DNA from: Serripes groenlandicus
Taxonomy: Eukaryota; Mollusca; Bivalvia; Cardiida; Cardiidae
Assembly (NCBI GenBank): GCA_031761405.1
Contig: JASEVX010000008.1
Coordinates: 37,653,511-37,717,510 of the forward strand
Reading direction: 5' to 3'
DNA: 64,000 nt
The notes beneath the pieces are model-generated. The model searched no databases, had not been told where the DNA came from, and was given only the letters and a program-made list of their open reading frames with translations. Position numbers and translations under genes: made by a program. Below, in pieces: positions 42,949 to 52,930 of this stretch. The number at the start of each line of letters is the position of its first letter. The first letter of the stretch is position 1.

Positions 42949-43441
42949 GCTGAAGTATTATTTTCCTGTGGCATAGCTCATGTACTATTCATTACATTGC
43001 GGGAATAGCGAGACTGTTCAATTTGTGGTCACGGAATATTCAGCCTTGATGATGATATTTTTGTTAATTCAAAACAAAATGTAGTAATGTTCCCAATATT
43101 CCTTTATGAATGGCATTCTTAAACAATGTGTCAACCACCGCACCTGCGAAATCGAGATGCACATGATCAAAAAATCGTTGAACAAGAAAACGTGTCTGTT
43201 TCGTATGTAAATTTCATCGCGTTTACAAGTGAGTTAATAAAGACATCCGCAAAGCGTTTGAAGTGAGTGTCGCCACCACAGAAAAAGCCGTTTATTGTTA
43301 TTCCGCCATTTTTAAATCATATAAACATTTATACACATCCCTTAATCGGATCTAACTCTTCAGCTTCATTCTGTTTTGAAAACTCTTTCCAAGTCCATTT
43401 GCTTGAGCGGACGGCACAGCCTCTACAGAGCATTCACTGTT
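42949..43441. other. No recognisable gene or repeat
   Basis: Unique-looking sequence. The plus frame at 43267-43488 runs into a MITE-B, so it is not credible as a gene. Confidence 0.4.
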
Positions 43442-43658
43442 TAGTAAACCTTTCCGTCATACGACAATTATGCAGCAGACGACTTTGAACATATTTTGTT
43501 AAGAAATTGGAAAATCTTTATAATTGAATGGATAACCTATGACTAAAAGTGGAAAACATTGTGGCAAAAGGAGAAATTGCTCGTTTTTAGCAATTTCTTC
43601 TTTTGTCACTATGTTTTCAAAAAAGCCGTCTGCTGCAGAGGCGTCAGTAAAGGGTTAA
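43442..43658. mobile_element. MITE-B full-length copy
   Basis: TAGTAAACCTTTCCGTCATA at the left and GTAAAGGGTTAA at the right, where GAAAGCGTCTATATGAGG has been deleted. Tip GCTCGTTTTTAGC; far arm GCCGTCTGCTGCAGAGGCGT. Confidence 0.85.
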
Positions 43659-44092
43659 TGCTACAATAACCCTTTTTAACCTGTTACGGCGATATTCATG
43701 AGTACTTCCGGTTGTTAGCCGGCTCGAGAAGACTGTCTGCCTATTGTGTCTTTTGTTCTTTCTGATGGGCACTTGTGCACAACTCTTGAACTGTATTTAA
43801 TCAGCGTTTTGCAGTCAAATAATAGAGTATTTAACAAGCTAGAAATTATCAAGTTTCTTTTCGTGTAGAGGAATGTAAGAGCGACGAGCTTGTGTAAAAC
43901 AAGCATCCGCCCCGGAGCATTCACTGTCTGCTTATAAATACGTAAAAGCATTTATATTTCGATGAGAAATTTAAAAAAAAATAAGTGTTAGCTTTCAGAG
44001 TTTGGTGATTTCGCTTTTCAATATTAGATGGAGATACGGGAGACACTTTATGGTTACTGTTCCGTCACGTGTAAAGGGGGCTCATTAATTAA
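43659..44092. other. No recognisable gene or repeat
   Basis: Unique-looking sequence between two MITE-B copies. The minus frame at 43715-43951 has no supporting feature. Confidence 0.4.
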
Positions 44093-44307
44093 TTAACCCT
44101 CTTCCTCATATAGACGCTTTCTGACGCCTCTGCAGCAGACGGCTTTTGGAAAACATGGCGGCAAAAGAAGGAATTGCTCAAAACCAGCAATTTCTCCTTT
44201 TGTCACCATGTTTTTCACCTCTATTCAATTATTGTACATTTCCAAACAATTTCGGGCATGTTTTCAAAGTCGTCTGCTGCAGAAGTATTGTATGTAGGAA
44301 AGGGTAA
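44093..44307. mobile_element. MITE-B full-length copy
   Basis: TTAACCCTCTTCCTCATATA and TAGGAAAGGGTAA are the ends. GACGCCTCTGCAGCAGACGG, hairpin GAATTGCTCAAAACCAGCAA and AAAGTCGTCTGCTGCAGAAG are internal. Confidence 0.83.
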
Positions 44308-44448
44308 ATCCTTGATGCAAAGAGGTACTTGGTGTCCTCTTATGTCCAATAAGTGTTCAATATTTAATCGTGAAAGACAGGCAACATTTGCAAGCACCAA
44401 AGGACATTTTAAATATTCAGTTCATTTGCAAGTAAATACTTCTGAATC

Positions 44449-44646
44449 TTAACCCTTGCCCAATTACAACAAATTTGCAGCAGACGACTATAAAAACACA
44501 CCAAAAAAAATTGGAAACTCCCTTTAATTAAATGAAAGTATAATAATTTAATAGAATTGGAGAAATTGCTTGTTTTGAGCAATTTCTTTCTTTTGATGAC
44601 ATGTTTTCAAAAAGCCTCTGCCGGTTTATATTCGAGAAAGGGTTAA
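44449..44646. mobile_element. MITE-B, partly deleted
   Basis: TTAACCCTTGCCCAATTACA and TCGAGAAAGGGTTAA are the ends. TTTGCAGCAGACGACTATAA, GGAGAAATTGCTTGTTTTGA and CATGTTTTCAAAAAGCCTCT are present. The far CGTCTGCTGCAGAGGCGTC is reduced to CTCTGCCGG. Confidence 0.78.
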
Positions 44647-46370
44647 TATATATTTTCCATATGCTGTCTGAAATCTGGAATTTAATACTGACACATAAAT
44701 ATTTCATTTTTATAAAAACTACGATCAAAGAGTTAGGAGATATCCATCATTTTCTTTCGTCTCGGTTAGAGCAAACAAACGCGTTTACCTTTTGGAGCGG
44801 TTTGCACGTAAACGTCTTTTGATGTAAACTTATTTTTCATATCATGAATTTGTTTTGTGTATTATGTTATATGTCTGTAAAATGGACAGGGGGCATCCAT
44901 ATGGAAAATAACTATAGTGCATGGGGCATAATAGCTTTATTCCTTTCATTTATTAAATTGTTAAATTGCCAACTGGTTTCCATTGATCAATGTTAAGTAT
45001 TGCCATGATGAATTGTCTTACTGGCTTTGTAAAGTAAAGCAAACTATTATGTTTTATATTGTATTTGTAGCTTGCATAACGTTTGTAAAAGACCACGTTC
45101 TGTAGAAGACTTGCAACATGTATTATTTAAATCCAGAATAACACAATACAAATACATGTATTTCAAAAAACAACGAACGATTTTTGTTTTTTTACATTTT
45201 GGTCTTCATTTCCTTACATACATTTCTGCTGCTGAGCATATGTCATAAACGGAAATAATGTGATTTACGGTTCCTGTGAAGTCTATATTTCCAGATGTGA
45301 CAGCTGAAATAAGCTAGATTTTAACTGAAAGAAAATGAACTGCTCTTTTTGTATTATTGATTGTATTTGGACTAACAATAAAACAAAAATATATTGTACT
45401 CGTCAATTTTTTTGACTTTTAGTTTCAGTTTCAATGCAACATCTTTGAATTCGGGTTTCCTAAGCCATGCTTACGACATCCTGTATTGTGCGAGTTCCAA
45501 AGACAATACTGGAATACGAATTACCGCGATACACCAGAACCCTTCATATAGGAGGAATGGTGTTTAGAGTATTATACAATCCCCTTAAAATCAGACCAAA
45601 ATACTTGCTGTACCTATGTTAAATCTGACGGCACCGCATAACAGGTCGTTTCGATTTGACCCTAACAACTTATAAGTCTCGTGAGCACGTGCTCTATTAT
45701 TTTGTCCAATGCAATCTCGATACAACCAACGATTGGTGCTATACAATCGTAAAACCCGAAATCATATCTTCTATATATCGTGTACAGTTTGACTGGCTGA
45801 CGCAAATGTTAAATTGAGCCGACCAGTATGGGGCAGTCATCCAATTTACAAACGAGCGAACAAAGTATACCACGAACAGTTACTATGAGCCTATCAATCT
45901 ACAGTGTTGCTAGAAGAAATTTAACTTAGACAAACAAGCTTTTATCAGAAATAAACTTAAACTATATAAGATGTTACATTTCTCCTCATAGTAACTCAAA
46001 GCAGACAACTGAAGGCAACTGTTATTTGTTAAATTGTGTACCGTTTCCAGTATTATTCAGTTTCGGTATCCGCTACGTTGAAAAAATATGACGCTATATG
46101 GTAACAACTGGAGCATTGGAGGTATGGTGGTGTTTTTTGCATCGATTGTTGCGTCAGCTAACCAAATTGGCGACTTAAAAATCGTTAGGTATCAACCGGG
46201 AAGATTACTCATATAATTAAACGAGATAGTGAAGCGATGATGGCTGAATGTTCATATTGTATGGTGACCATTTTGATAGCAGAGCCGAACGTTGTTTGCA
46301 TCGTGTAATTTCATTTAACAAGAAAACGACCAACTGTATATAAATATTGAGCTATAGGGTCAATTGCAGA
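44647..46370. other. Longest stretch without tandem repeat or MITE; weak repeat E
   Basis: 1.7 kb of AT-rich unique-looking sequence with no supportable gene. The part 45615-46240 shows weak similarity to 38605-38845 (see there). TAACAATAAAACAAAAATAT near 45373 holds a chance AATAAA. Confidence 0.4.
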
Positions 46371-46401
46371 CGACTTTTGACGCGGTGTCGTCAGATCAAA
46401 C

Positions 46402-46630
46402 CGAGGGCTTGGCGTGAAACGGTTGTAACTAAAATTGATATTTGTTTACCAAGGTTAATCACCTCACAATAAAGTCATTTTTCTTGGTAAACAATGGGAA
46501 TTTAGGTGACATTGCTCGTTCTGAGCAATGGCACCTTAATTTGCATTGTTTGCAAAGGGGTCAAAATTGCCCCTAAACCAGGGATTTCAAAATAGGTTTT
46601 TAGTTACAACCGTTTCACGCCAAGCCCTCG
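46402..46630. mobile_element. Element C copy 4
   Basis: Ends CGAGGGCTTGGCGTGAAACG and TTTCACGCCAAGCCCTCG, with AAAC and AAAT outside. The hairpin is TTTAGGTGACATTGCTC, GTTCT, GAGCAATGGCACCTTAA, with two mismatches. About 20 bp near CATAAAGTCTTTATAAGCG is missing. Confidence 0.87.
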
Positions 46631-46929
46631 AAATACACGCACAGCAACAAAGAATGGGACTGGTTTAATTGATATTTGTTATTTAAAACCTGAGATGAAA
46701 GAGCATGGAGTTTTAGCAATTTCTAGTGTACCTAAACTGTTTTTAAAAGGTGATTTATTCTCGAGACGTAGAATGTCGCCTGCCTCATGCAATTGGTTAA
46801 GTGATTACCCAAACGTGTCGTCGGAGATACCTTCTATGGGGTGAACGAACCCGTTTATTGGTGAATTAATGTCTCTAATCATATTAAAGTAAAGTAGTTT
46901 AACGGGGGAAAACATGGCTAATCTTTTAA

Positions 46930-47147
46930 TTTACCCTTTCCAACTAGCAGACACATTTTAACGCGTATGCATCAGGCGCCCTTTTGAAAAAACATTGTGA
47001 CAAAATGAGATATTGCTTATGAAGAGCAATTTATCCATTTGCCACAATGTTATCAACTCTTTGTTATAATTATTTTTTGTTGACATGTTTGCATATATTT
47101 TTACAAAATTTCCTGCTGCAGAATTGTTGTAGGTGGGAAAGGGTTAC
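46930..47147. mobile_element. MITE-B, decayed full-length copy
   Basis: TTTACCCTTTCCAACTAGCA and GTGGGAAAGGGTTA are the ends. GTGACAAAATGAGATATTGC, tip GCTTATGAAGAGC, CCATTTGCCACAATGTTATC and TTTCCTGCTGCAGAATTGTT are internal. Confidence 0.75.
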
Positions 47148-47179
47148 ATAAATGATTAGTCACTGCATTGAGGATTCTG

Positions 47180-47376
47180 TTACGTATTCAGCAGAGGACT
47201 GCTCAAAATTTGATTGCAAAAGTTAACAATGCTTATTATTAGCAATTTCTACGTTTCTCCTACAGTTTTCAATTCTATTCGATTAGTAAACTTTCATGTA
47301 TAGACATTTTTCATATGCTTGCATTGATGTTTCAAAGTCGTCTGCTGCACATTTGTTGTGAGTGAAAAAACGGTTA
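47180..47376. mobile_element. Decayed MITE-B
   Basis: AAGTTAACAATGCTTATTAT, TAGCAATTTCTACGTTTCTC, GTTTTCAATTCTATTCGATT, CAAAGTCGTCTGCTGCACAT and GTGAAAAAACGGTTA keep the family order. Confidence 0.55.
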
Positions 47377-47399
47377 TACAAATTAATTATTCTGTGCAT

Positions 47400-47584
47400 C
47401 GAGGTATTAATAACGTATGTAGCAGATGTTGTTTGTAAACATTGTGAGCAGTTTCTACTTTTGCCATATTGTTTTCAACTCTATTCGAATAAAAGGTTTT
47501 CCTAATGAGGTCTTTTCCTAAACGCTTGCTAATATGCTTTCAAAGTCCTCTGTTGCAAATATTAAGTAGGTAAAACATATTAAC
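47400..47584. mobile_element. Decayed MITE-B
   Basis: GTAGCAGATGTTGTTTGTAA, CATTGTGAGCAGTTTCTACT, TTGCCATATTGTTTTCAACT and CTTTCAAAGTCCTCTGTTGC are recognisable. The left hairpin arm is missing. Confidence 0.5.
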
Positions 47585-47857
47585 TCAAATAACTACGTAA
47601 CTGCGTCGATGTTTCTGTTGCTAGCGTTTTATGTCAATATTATGCAACGTTAACTCATTTAAGTCTCCACTGAAACGCCGTGTATGATCTGCATCTGTAT
47701 ATGACTGAACATATATTTGTGTCGGAACTTACATACGGGGTTTTACTACATGCAACTGAAACTGAAAGCTGACTATGCGTATGTACAGACTCACCCGATG
47801 CAACATATCGCCGGTCTCGCCAATTATCAATCTTTGCAATAATAATTTTAATAAAGC

Positions 47858-48044
47858 ATGTCATACCGAAGACTTTAAAAATGGTATTAATTGCTGCCCT
47901 CTTTGGCGGTCAGGCTTGAAGGGTAAGCACCACGACTGACTGGCTGATGTCAGGAGAGATGGACCAGTAGTACTGGTTACTTACCCAGGACACGCAGTGG
48001 AAAACAATGTTGAAAGCGCCGTAAAGCCCGAAATAATCAATTAA
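47858..48044 (+). mobile_element. SINE-2 body without head
   Basis: GTCATACCGAAGACTTTAAA, GGTAAGCACCACGACTGACT, GGCTGATGTCAGGAGAGATG, GACCAGTAGTACTGGTTACT and GTTGAAAGCGCCGTAAAGCC follow the SINE-2 body. It ends GAAATAATCAATTAAAC. Confidence 0.75.
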
Positions 48045-48204
48045 ACATCTCAGTCTTGGTGAAAGTATCCGTACATTTTGAGCGACTTACCGGTTTTAGG
48101 CTAAGAAAATATGGCTTGCCTAAGGGCATTCCAGCCTTACCTTCTCGAGCAGGGGGATAGGATCAAGGAAGCCTTTTTACAAACCTTTCTCGATAATCAC
48201 TCGA

Positions 48205-48433
48205 TATAATCTTTTCCCACATACAGACACTTTCCGACGCCTCTGTGACAGACCTACTTTGAAAATGGTGTTGCAAAAGGAGAAATTGCTCATAATGACC
48301 ATGTCCCCCTTTAGTAACAGAGTTTTCAACTGTATTACAAAAGTATCCTTTTAATTTCAAGAGATATTTCCTATTCCTAGGCGTTAGTCTTCAAAGTCGT
48401 CTGCTGAAGATTTGTTTTAGGTGGGAAAGGGTT
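48205..48433. mobile_element. MITE-B, decayed full-length copy
   Basis: TAATCTTTTCCCACATACAG and GTGGGAAAGGGTTTGAA are the ends. TGCAAAAGGAGAAATTGCTC, ATGTCCCCCTTTAGTAACAG and AAAGTCGTCTGCTGAAGATT are internal. Confidence 0.72.
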
Positions 48434-48613
48434 TGAAACTAGATTATAGAGATGTTTGCTTCTTCCAAGACTATGATTATTGAATAGAGATGAAATAATT
48501 GTGACAAATGGAGAAAGGTGTTCATCATACGCAATTTCTCCTTTTGCCACTATGATTTCAAAGGTCGTCTTCTGCAGAGGCGTCCGAAAGCTTCTATACG
48601 TGGGAAAGGGTTA
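48434..48613. mobile_element. MITE-B lacking left terminus, abutting the previous copy
   Basis: GTGACAAATGGAGAAAGGTG, TTCATCATACGCAATTTCTC, GGTCGTCTTCTGCAGAGGCG and GTGGGAAAGGGTTAA are present. A further scrap (GTTAAAAGGAGAAATTGCTC, ACAAAGGCGTCAGAG) lies at about 48810-48885. Confidence 0.65.
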
Positions 48614-48987
48614 ATCAACAAAACGTATAGTTCAACCCCATCGGTAATAGTGGTAACGAGCTGTCTCACCTGAAATCAGCATTGTTTGCCTTATAGTTAT
48701 CACAATATTACAAAACTCTTATAACATATGAATATATTCGCCCGACTTTGATCATGGAAGAGTCTACTTTAAACAATTCGGCGCTGAAAGAGTTCAATAA
48801 CGTTGAAAGGATAATGTTAAAAGGAGAAATTGCTCATTATGTTACAAAGGCGTCAGAGAGAAGCCGTATGTGGGAAAGTGTTGAACCGTTTATTCATTCT
48901 ATCGGAATAGTTTTCTTTTATAATTCAGAAAGGGTCCTGGAGATTCTATGTCTGTCTCTCTGTTGAAATATCAGTGTCTACATTTCT

Positions 48988-49199
48988 CTTGAATCCTTTC
49001 CAAATACGCTTTCTGTCGCTCCTTCAGCGGTCGACATTTGGAAACATTGTGGCAAAAGGAGAATTCGATTATTATGAGCATGGTCTCCTTGTTTCAACTG
49101 TATTCAATAAGTTTTCTTTTATTAGAACAACAATTTCAAACATTTTCTTAGATTCTTTCATACTCGTCTGCAGATTTGTTGTATGTGGAAAAGTGTAAA
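48988..49199. mobile_element. MITE-B, decayed full-length copy
   Basis: GAATCCTTTCCAAATACGCT and TATGTGGAAAAGTGTAA are the ends. AGCGGTCGACATTTGGAAAC, GTGGCAAAAGGAGAATTCGA and GAGCATGGTCTCCTTGTTTC are internal. Confidence 0.65.
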
Positions 49200-49428
49200 T
49201 ATATTAACAGCAAAAATCTACTTTGAATTTACAAATGTATAAATTGGCCTAGTTCCAACGTTTTCTTTGTTTTAGTAGGTTTTAGTTCACTTGCACTAAC
49301 TTCTCAATCTGACGGCAATAGCGAGTACAAGTTAGGTGACATACAAATCTACTAAAAACGTGCAAATTCGATTTAAGTAGTTTGTGTTTTCAGTCAAATT
49401 GAATTTGAAGGACTATTTCTACATGTAT

Positions 49429-49429
<1 letters not shown>

Positions 49430-49468
<39 letters not shown>
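49430..49468 (+). repeat. 39-nt poly-C tract
   Basis: An uninterrupted run of C, followed by TCGGGGTGAATATG. Homopolymers this long are unstable and error-prone in sequencing, so the length is approximate. Confidence 0.9.
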
Positions 49469-49470
<2 letters not shown>

Positions 49471-49554
49471 GGGGTGAATATGTTTCCATCGTAAGGACAT
49501 TGACTTCTTCAAACGATCGATTTCTTTGTTACAATTGATATGTGTTGCGCTTTA

Positions 49555-49897
49555 CAGGGGCGTAGCTCCCTTTAGGCACTTTAGGCACGTGTCTACACAT
49601 TTTTTTCTAACAATGCCCCAAAATGCAGCTGCAGCGATACACATCTGCGTAATGTATCGACCAGATCAGCCTGCGCTGTCCGCGCAGACTGATCCGGCCG
49701 ACACATTCCGTCTAAGAGGGAATAAATAGAGAAGTGATTCCTGAAACAGAAAATCCACAGGAGGCGAAAAGTGTATATCCGGGTACACCTGTGTGGCATG
49801 CTTAGGCTGATCCGGGTCGATACTTTACGCAGAGTCAACAATGTTGATTTTCTCACGAGACGGCCTACACATTGATTATTGCCAAACTACGTCCCTG
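49555..49897. mobile_element. hAT-like element carrying a MITE-A, copy 2
   Basis: Ends CAGGGGCGTAGCTCCCTTTA and CCAAACTACGTCCCTG. CTTTA lies on both sides, possibly part of a longer duplication. The embedded MITE-A (about 49644-49865) is truncated at the same left point as copy 1 and has a normal short AGAGGGAATAAATAGAG instead of a G tract. Confidence 0.75.
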
Positions 49898-49902
49898 CTT
49901 TA

Positions 49903-49990
49903 TACCGTTTTCAACGTTATTGAAGTCACATCTCGGCTGTCAATTCACTTATCTTTTTCTGGCTTTCTTGCACAAATACACACTCATCAT
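49903..49990 (-). mobile_element. SINE 3' fragment (minus strand)
   Basis: ACCGTTTTCAACGTTATTGA, AGTCACATCTCGGCTGTCAA and TTCACTTATCTTTTTCTGGC resemble the minus-strand SINE-1 3' region. The hAT-like element abuts where the AATC tail would be, suggesting insertion into a SINE. Confidence 0.5.
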
Positions 49991-50230
49991 CCAAAAACCG
50001 GAACACTCAAGATGTTTCCCAGGAAATTCGAGCTAGATGCATTTGTAATGTCTTTTCTGATTGTCTTGTGCCCACATTCCACACACCATTATTTCCAGGA
50101 ACCGGCGAATTCGAGGTTTTCTAAAGGGATCCGTCACAATCGAGATTTTCTACAGGAAACCGGCTTTTCCGACAGGGAACCGGCACATTCAAAATGTCCC
50201 TCAGGGATGCCAATCTTGATGAATTTGCGA
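49991..50230. repeat. Degenerate ~35-bp repeat patch
   Basis: Loosely repeated phrases such as CAGGAACCGGCGAATTCGAG, CAGGAAACCGGCTTTTCCGA, CAGGGAACCGGCACATTCAA and GGAACACTCAAGATGTTTCC suggest an old minisatellite. The open frame across it (49841-50296) is not convincing as coding. Confidence 0.4.
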
Positions 50231-50479
50231 CAACTGCATATTCCGATCAGGATTCATTCGTACAATCCCAGCGAAGTCTTCACATACTCTGTGTGATTCG
50301 GAGGTAGCTGTACGAGATAAGACGACGCGTTTAGAGAACATTAATCTGTAACTTCCAATCTGACGAGTCAAGCGACGTTAGTCCCCAAAATGCATTGATT
50401 TACAGATGACTGGCCTGTCATCTTCAATTTGAAACGTGGCGTAGAGCCTAGTCATCGTTATTCACGGAGTCTTCGATAA

Positions 50480-50716
50480 ATTGATTGTTTTGGTGTTTCA
50501 CGACGCTTTCAACATTGTTTCAGTCTATCACGGCGGTTTCTGGGTAAGTTACCAGTACTACTGGTCCATTCATCCTGACACCAGTCAGTAAGTCGTGATG
50601 ATAACCCCGCAACCTTGAGCGCCATTGTAAAGTTTTTGATATGACCGGACCGGGGATCGAACCCGCGACCTCCCGCATCCGAGGCGAAAGCTCTACCACT
50701 ACACCACCAAGGCAAA
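50480..50716 (-). mobile_element. SINE-2, full-length (minus strand)
   Basis: The plus strand shows the tail and 3' end (GATTGTTTTGGTGTTTCACG, ACGCTTTCAACATTGTTTCA, CTATCACGGCGGTTTC). The body follows (GTAAGTTACCAGTACTACTG, GACACCAGTCAGTAAGTCGT), then GACCGGGGATCGAACCCGCG, ACCTCCCGCATCCGAGGCG and CTCTACCACTACACCACCAA. The last three are the complements of B box, anticodon-like region and A box; this is the best SINE-2 head here. Confidence 0.88.
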
Positions 50717-50759
50717 CGCTGTCTTCGTAACTAATTATTTAGTCTATATATACTATAAC

Positions 50760-50825
50760 GAAGTGTCAGCTCGGGAGCAGGAAATCAGGAATCGAATCCC
50801 AGTCGGGTCATACGAACTATGAAAA
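50760..50825 (+). mobile_element. SINE-2-like head remnant before the 54-bp array
   Basis: GGAATCGAATCCCAGTCGGG and TCATACGAAC match the SINE-2 B-box region and first body bases. The 54-bp tandem array begins within a few bases of its end. Confidence 0.5.
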
Positions 50826-50831
50826 GCAATG

Positions 50832-52930
50832 CAGAGGGCCGGTGTAACGTTTCCTTGTTTGGAGCCCTGTATTGCAGGATAAGCAATAGCACCGATGTAA
50901 CACATTCCGTTTTTGGAGCCCTGGATTTCAGGATAAGCAATAGGGTCGGTGTAACACATTCCGTTTTTGGAGCCATGGATTTCAGGATAAGCAATAGGGC
51001 CGATGTAACACATTCCGTTTTTGGAGCCATGGATTACAGGATAAACAATAGGGCCGATGTAACACATTCCGTTTTTGGAGTCCTGGATTACAAGATAAGC
51101 AATAGGGCCGATGTAACACATTTCGTTTTTAGAGCCCTGGATTACAGGATAAGCAATATGTCCGATGTAACATATTCCGTTTTTGGAGCCATAGATTTCA
51201 GGATAAGCAATAGGGCCGATGTAACACATTCCGTTTTTGGAGCCATGGATTACAGGATAAACAATAGGGCCGATGTAACACATTCCGTTTTTGGAGTCCT
51301 GGATTACAAGATAAGCAATAGGGCCGATGTAACACATTTCGTTTTTAGAGCCCTGGATTACAGGATAAGCAATAGGGCAAATGTAACACATTTCGTTTTT
51401 GGAGCCCTGGATTACAGGATAAGCAATAGGGTCGGTGTAACGGTTTCCTTGAATAGAGCTCTTAGTTGCAGGATGAGCAATAGGGCCGGTGTAACGGTTT
51501 CCTTTTTTGGAGCCCTGGATTTCAGGTAAGCAGTAGGGCCGGTGTAACGGTTTCCTTGTTTGGAGCCCTGTATTGCGGGATAAGTAATAGGGCCGATGTA
51601 ACACATTCCGTTTTTAGAGCCCTGGATTACAGGATAAGCAATAGGACCGGTGTAAATGTGTATCGGTGTATCGGTTTCATTGTTAGGAGCCCTGAATTTA
51701 AGGTAAGCAGTAGAGCCGGTGTAACGGTTTCCTTTTTTGGAGCCCTTAATTGCAGGATAAGCAATAGGGCCGGAGTAACGGTTTCCTTTTTTGGAGCCTT
51801 GGATTGCATGATAAGCAATAGGGCCGGTGTAACGGTTTCCTTGTTTGGAGTCCTGGATTGCAGAATAAGCAAATAGAGTCGGTGTAACGGTTTCCTTATT
51901 TGGAGTCCCGGATTGAATGATAAGCAAAAGGGTCGGTGTAACGGTTTCCTTGTTTGGAGTCCTGGATTGCAGAATAAGCAATATTGTCGGTGTAACGGTT
52001 TCCTTGTTTGGAGTCCCGGATTGAATGATAAGCAATGTGTCCTATGTAACGGTTTCCATGTTTGGAGAGTCTTGGATTGCAGGATAGGCAAAAGGTCCGG
52101 TGTAACGGTTTCCTTGTTTGGAGTCCTAGATTGCAGGATAAGCAATAGGTCCGGTCTAACGGTTTCCTTGTTTGGAGCTCTTAGTTGCAGGATAAGCAAT
52201 TGTGCCGGTGTAACGGTTTCCTTGTTTGGAGTCCTAGATTGCAGAATAAGCAATAGGTCCGGTCTAACGGTTTCCTTGTTTGGAGCTCTTAGTTGCAGGA
52301 TAAGTAATAGGGCCGGTGTAACGGTTTCCTTGTTGTTTGGAGTCCTGGATTGAAAGATAAGCAATAGTGCCGGTGTAACGGTTTCCTTGTTTGGAGTCCT
52401 GGATTGCAGGATAAGCAATAGGTGCGGTTTAACGGTTATCTTGTTTGGAGTCCTGGATTGCAGAATAAGCAATAGGGTCGGTGTAACGGTTTCCTTGTTT
52501 GGAGTCCCGGATTGAATGATAAGCAATAGGTCCGACGTAACGGTTTCCTTGTTTGGAGTCCTGGATTACAGGAAAAGCAATAGGGTCGGTGTAACGGTTT
52601 CCTTGTTTGGAGTCCTGGATTGCAGGATAAGCAAATGGACCGGTGTAACGGTTTCCTTGTTTGGAGCTCTTAGTTGCAGGATAACTAATAGGGTCGGTGT
52701 AACGGTGTCCTTGTTTGGAGTCCTGGAGTGTAGGATAAGCAAAGAGGTCCGGTGTAACGGCTTCCTTGTTTGGAGTCCTGGATTGCAGGATAAGCAAAAA
52801 GGTCCGGTGTAACGGTTTCCTTGTTTGGAGCTCTTAGTTGCAGGATAAGCAATAAGGCCAGTGTAACGGTTTCCTTGTTTGGAGCCCTGGATTGCAGGAT
52901 AAGCAATAGGGCCGGTTTAACGGTTTTCTA
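50832..52930. repeat. 54-bp tandem array, about 39 copies
   Basis: The unit is GGCCGGTGTAACGGTTTCCT, TGTTTGGAGTCCTGGATTGC, AGGATAAGCAATAG. The first quarter has ACACATTCCGTTTTTGGAGC variants, the rest ACGGTTTCCTTGTTTGGAG. A four-unit (216-bp) block around 51041 is repeated at 51257. Divisibility by three gives open frames on both strands (50753-51604 and 51627-52526 minus, 50819-51529 plus); single-base indels break them, so it is not a gene. Confidence 0.95.

Noticed and set aside
50640..50716. tRNA gene on the minus strand (GTTCGATCCC B box)
   Set aside because: It is the head of a full SINE-2 copy, with body and tail in the expected order.
50753..52526. Long open frames in the 54-bp array, suggestive of a repetitive protein
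   Set aside because: Open on both strands because 54 is divisible by three, and broken by single-base indels between units.
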